Below are positions 4,655-6,542 of a stretch of DNA of 6,542 bases, piece by piece; the first letter of the stretch is position 1, and each line of letters opens with the position of its first letter. This DNA comes from a bacterium. Lineage in GTDB: Bacteria; Patescibacteriota; Minisyncoccia; Phycocordibacterales; PALSA-1337. Where the stretch lies: positions 1-6,542 of the forward strand of contig JAUYLM010000040.1 of the NCBI GenBank assembly GCA_030698965.1, read 5' to 3'. Made by a program: the position numbers and the translations under genes. The notes under the pieces are model-generated. The model ran no database searches and was not told where the DNA came from. It worked only from the letters and a program-made list of their open reading frames with translations.

Positions 4655-4942
4655 CTATCGAAACGGATCAACTCCAACTGTATTTCCAATTACTTTCACT
4701 ATTCCATAGGCAGAGATCATTATGAACATCCCGATTACTCCCCATAGTATATGATTCTGTCCTTCCTTGCGCGCGGTTGGATCATCCCCCTTTGATATGA
4801 GACCGAAGAGCCCCCAGACAAAAACTAGCATTGCCAGAAAGAAAAGGAATGTGATGAGTGGTGTTACTATCGCGTCTACTATTTTTGTAATCAGAGAACT
4901 GATTGCGGGATTTGAACCGATTTTTGCAAAGGGTCCTTCCAT
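4655..4942 (-). CDS. VirB2/TrbC-like two-helix membrane protein (last of array)
   Basis: This encodes 95 residues with two membrane helices (about 27-50 and 66-86) joined by a short charged loop (SKGDDPTARKEGQN). The second helix begins HILWGVIGMFIMISAYGIVKVIGNT, matching the pattern W/Y-G-V-I-G-x-x-x-I-x-S-x-x-G-x-V...N-T shared by the genes upstream. This two-helix layout is that of type IV secretion pilin-like (VirB2/TrbC-like) proteins, which occur in multiple copies in CPR genomes. Unlike three of its neighbours it has no cleavable signal peptide, so it may stay in the membrane rather than be processed. It starts five bases after the stop of the preceding gene and has no clear Shine-Dalgarno, so it probably depends on coupling. 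It is the last gene before the shared terminator. Confidence 0.8.
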   Translation of the reverse strand: MEGPFAKIGSNPAISSLITKIVDAIVTPLITFLFFLAMLVFVWGLFGLISKGDDPTARKEGQNHILWGVIGMFIMISAYGIVKVIGNTVGVDPFR

Positions 4943-4947
4943 GAGAA

Positions 4948-5316
4948 TTATTGAACCGGAGCAGGGATTGGAAGAGTCGTAGTTCTGTTTATTTCACTTA
5001 CCGGCACCTGGTCCTGAGTTCTAAATGTATTTCTAAGAATAGCTACGAGTCCCCAGATGGAGAGAATTGCAAAAAGTCCGATTACTCCGTAAAAAATTTG
5101 CCAGCCTCCCTTTTTTCTTCCCTCCTCGCCTCCCGCAATCAGATACATTACGATACTTACAATAATCCAAAGAACCGCGAAAGAAATAGCCAGAGCTATG
5201 ATAAGATTTCCGATGTTTGTCGCCTTTGCGGCTACAGTGTTAATGTCAGTCAGAGGCTGTTGGGCGAAGGCTAGTGCCGGAGAAAACGCGATAAGCAATG
5301 CGATGAGTTTTTTCAT
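4948..5316 (-). CDS. VirB2/TrbC-like pilin-like protein with signal peptide
   Basis: This encodes 122 residues. A signal peptide (MKKLIALLIAFSPALAFA, likely cleavage AFA-QQ after residue 18) is followed by two membrane helices (about 36-60 and 73-94) joined by a Gly/Glu/Lys loop (AGGEEGRKKGG). It ends in a polar Pro/Thr tail (about 98-122). The second helix, FYGVIGLFAILSIWGLVAILRNTF, is close to that of the next gene upstream (TIGFFVILSLWGLVAILSNSL), so these two look like sister copies. The layout fits type IV secretion pilin subunits, which are processed by signal peptidase and held in the inner membrane before assembly. It has its own predicted promoter about 30 bases upstream of the start but no Shine-Dalgarno. 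Confidence 0.83.
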   Translation of the reverse strand: MKKLIALLIAFSPALAFAQQPLTDINTVAAKATNIGNLIIALAISFAVLWIIVSIVMYLIAGGEEGRKKGGWQIFYGVIGLFAILSIWGLVAILRNTFRTQDQVPVSEINRTTTLPIPAPVQ

Positions 5317-5353
5317 AAGAAAAGTTAAATAATAAAATAATGATTACAAGTGA

Positions 5354-5382
5354 ATTATAGCAGACATACTACCGTCCCACAA
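5354..5382 (-). promoter_or_regulatory. Internal promoter within the pilin-like array
   Basis: On the minus strand, TTGTGG (5382-5377), a 17-base spacer, then a consensus TATAAT (5359-5354) with TGC before it. The predicted start near 5347 gives about 30 bases of leader for the gene starting at 5316. It lies in the only real gap (87 bases) of the minus-strand run. The -35 is weak, but the extended -10 matches fully. Confidence 0.65.
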
Positions 5383-5403
5383 CGCATACAAGAGTGGATA
5401 TTG

Positions 5404-5817
5404 TTATGGACCTGTTGACGGGAGGGCTCCGCTATTAGTACCACCAGGAGGGCCTGGGAAATATCCCTGCCCGCTGCTCTGCCCTCCAAACGGCCATACA
5501 GGCTGCTGTGTAGGCAGATCCAAGGAATTACTCAGGATCGCCACGAGTCCCCACAGCGAAAGAATGACAAAGAAACCTATTGTGCTGTATAAAACATACA
5601 TTCCTGCTTCTTTCTTGTCTTTTTCCGTAAAAAAGTAACGGTAGACATTCCACACAAAAGTCACCACCGCAAGGGAAATAATAAGATATATGGCTATCGT
5701 CAGATATTCAGTAAATATTCTTATGAGATATTTCAAATCTCTCGTCTGCGCGAAGGTTATTATCGGCAAAATGAGCATCGCAACCGGCAGTCCTATTTTA
5801 TAAGTTAAATTTTTCAT
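5404..5817 (-). CDS. VirB2/TrbC-like pilin-like protein with Gly/Pro-rich tail
   Basis: This encodes 137 residues. A signal peptide (likely cleavage TFA-QT after residue 23) and two membrane helices (about 36-59 and 75-96) with a charged loop (FTEKDKKEAG) are followed by a tail of about 40 residues rich in Gly, Pro, Ser and Gln (from about 100). The helices match the array pattern (TIGFFVILSLWGLVAILSNSL). The long Gly/Pro tail is longer than in its neighbours; exposed outside, it could act as a flexible linker or decoration. The gene starts four bases after the stop of the preceding gene without a Shine-Dalgarno and is followed by the 87-base gap with the internal promoter, so it ends the first sub-unit of the array. 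Membership in the pilin-like family is inferred from layout and paralogy. Confidence 0.82.
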   Translation of the reverse strand: MKNLTYKIGLPVAMLILPIITFAQTRDLKYLIRIFTEYLTIAIYLIISLAVVTFVWNVYRYFFTEKDKKEAGMYVLYSTIGFFVILSLWGLVAILSNSLDLPTQQPVWPFGGQSSGQGYFPGPPGGTNSGALPSTGP

Positions 5818-5821
5818 TTTA

Positions 5822-6259
5822 TTATGGTTTTTTAAATAAATCCTGATTGACGACTCCTGCCGAGATAAATGTATTTTTTACCACCTCAACTATTACCTTG
5901 GCACTGATGAGAACGGCTGTGCCGATGACAGCCCAGAGAAACCATTCTCTTGCTTCTTTCAACGCAGTTTGATTCCCCCTTGCCAGAATAAATTTGAACC
6001 CAATCCAGATGAACATCAGAACAGCGAAGATCACTCCTATGAATATAGCCAGATCCACCACGGTAGTAAGGACCTGTTCAACGCTCTTTGCTTTGAGAGG
6101 ATTTTGCAGAAAAGACGCGGATTGCGGAGGTGTGCTGACAGATTCTCCTGTATTTACTGTTCCTGAATTATTGCCGGTATTGACTGTATCGGCTGAACCG
6201 CGATGAAGAGGCCAAAGCACAATCAAAGACAGAAGAATTATTATGTAAATTTTTTTCAT
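5822..6259 (-). CDS. VirB2/TrbC-like pilin-like protein with Ser/Thr/Asn-rich N-region
   Basis: This encodes 145 residues. A signal peptide (likely cleavage GSA-DT after residue 23) is followed by a polar segment with a TVNTG motif twice (25-29 and 34-38), then two membrane helices (about 67-92 and 104-127) with a short loop (ARGNQTALKEAREW). The second helix, WFLWAVIGTAVLISAKVIVEVVKNTF, fits the array pattern but lacks the central Trp-Gly of two neighbours. The layout is typical of VirB2/TrbC-like pilins. The start lies one base after the stop of the preceding gene, with AGGGA (6270-6266) six bases upstream and partly inside that gene's end, so translation is coupled. It is the only minus-strand gene here with a visible Shine-Dalgarno. 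Confidence 0.84.
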   Translation of the reverse strand: MKKIYIIILLSLIVLWPLHRGSADTVNTGNNSGTVNTGESVSTPPQSASFLQNPLKAKSVEQVLTTVVDLAIFIGVIFAVLMFIWIGFKFILARGNQTALKEAREWFLWAVIGTAVLISAKVIVEVVKNTFISAGVVNQDLFKKP

Positions 6260-6260
6260 T

Positions 6261-6542
6261 TTAATTCCCTAAAAAAGTCGTGGCAGACTTGTCTTCCACC
6301 AGCCAGTCGACAGCCTGCCTGACCCCGATCCAAGCTACGAGCATTATTATAAACCCAATCCCCACGGATGTAAAAATCTTATTCGCCGTCGTCCTGCTAC
6401 TGGAAGTCCCGCGTATATACAGAAGGCCGGCATAAGCAAAAAGGACGGCTGCAGCCGGTATCGCTATGTAGAACATCCAATTGATCAGCTTATTGATAGT
6501 CCTCATCAAAGCTGCGAAGTCACACTTCTGCTGGCGGCCAGA
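6261..6542 (-). CDS. VirB2/TrbC-like pilin-like protein (5' end outside window)
   Basis: The frame stays open to the right edge without a stop, giving at least 93 residues. TTG at 6509 or ATG at 6506 could serve as start, but the residues before them (CDFAALMRTINKLINWMFY) form the usual Cys-containing lead into the first helix of CPR pilin-like proteins, so the gene most likely begins beyond the window and carries a signal peptide there. Two membrane helices are visible (IAIPAAAVLFAYAGLLYIRG and VGIGFIIMLVAWIGVRQAV), joined by a Ser/Arg/Thr-rich loop. The FAYAGLLYI stretch is typical of this group. It is the first visible gene of the array, and the gene following it starts one base after its stop. 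The operon promoter is not in the window. Confidence 0.8.
   Translation of the reverse strand, partial: SGRQQKCDFAALMRTINKLINWMFYIAIPAAAVLFAYAGLLYIRGTSSSRTTANKIFTSVGIGFIIMLVAWIGVRQAVDWLVEDKSATTFLGN

Noticed and set aside
4767..5274. Plus-strand frames opposite the pilin-like genes
   Set aside because: They are shadow frames of well-supported minus-strand membrane proteins, with no promoter or Shine-Dalgarno of their own.

Overview
The window looks like a chromosomal segment of a Candidate Phyla Radiation bacterium (Patescibacteria, probably Parcubacteria-like). This is inferred from three things: a very compact RbfA, a cluster of tRNA genes of which only one encodes its CCA tail, and a tandem series of short two-helix proteins of the kind CPR genomes carry as type IV secretion pilin-like (VirB2/TrbC-like) subunits. 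One gene ends in TGA inside an ATGA overlap with the next gene, so the standard bacterial code fits better than the TGA=Gly code of Gracilibacteria. No taxonomic marker is complete enough to be more exact.

Layout. (1) 1-875, plus strand, is translation housekeeping: the last 29 codons of IF-2 (infB), then rbfA overlapping it by one base, then tRNA-Cys(GCA), tRNA-Leu(UAA), tRNA-Lys(CUU) and tRNA-Leu(UAG). (2) 880-4633, plus strand, holds four genes I cannot assign to a described system. A (971-1729) is a soluble protein with basic ends. B (1914-3101) has a long Ala/Pro/Thr-rich region, one membrane helix and a C-terminal domain probably outside the membrane. C (3252-4205) is a membrane-anchored SPFH/band-7-like protein. 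D (4202-4582) is a small single-pass membrane protein translationally coupled to C. A, B and C-D each have a recognisable sigma-70-type promoter, and each unit ends in a hairpin terminator. (3) 4655-6542, minus strand, is a run of five related two-helix membrane proteins, four of them complete and the first cut by the window edge. They read leftward as tightly packed genes, with an internal promoter ahead of the last two. A bidirectional terminator at 4604-4640 separates this run from gene D.

How they may work together. The minus-strand run looks like a set of paralogous pilin or inner-membrane subunits of a type IV secretion or pilus-like apparatus; the ATPase and channel genes are not in the window. 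The A-B-C-D group is the part most likely to be undescribed. An SPFH scaffold with a dedicated small membrane partner, beside a Pro/Thr-rich membrane protein with a domain outside, suggests an envelope-organising or membrane-microdomain module. Its function is unknown and this reading is inference. The most unusual local signal is a 14-codon mini-ORF that begins at the predicted transcription start of the C-D unit and ends in TAATG on the start codon of C.
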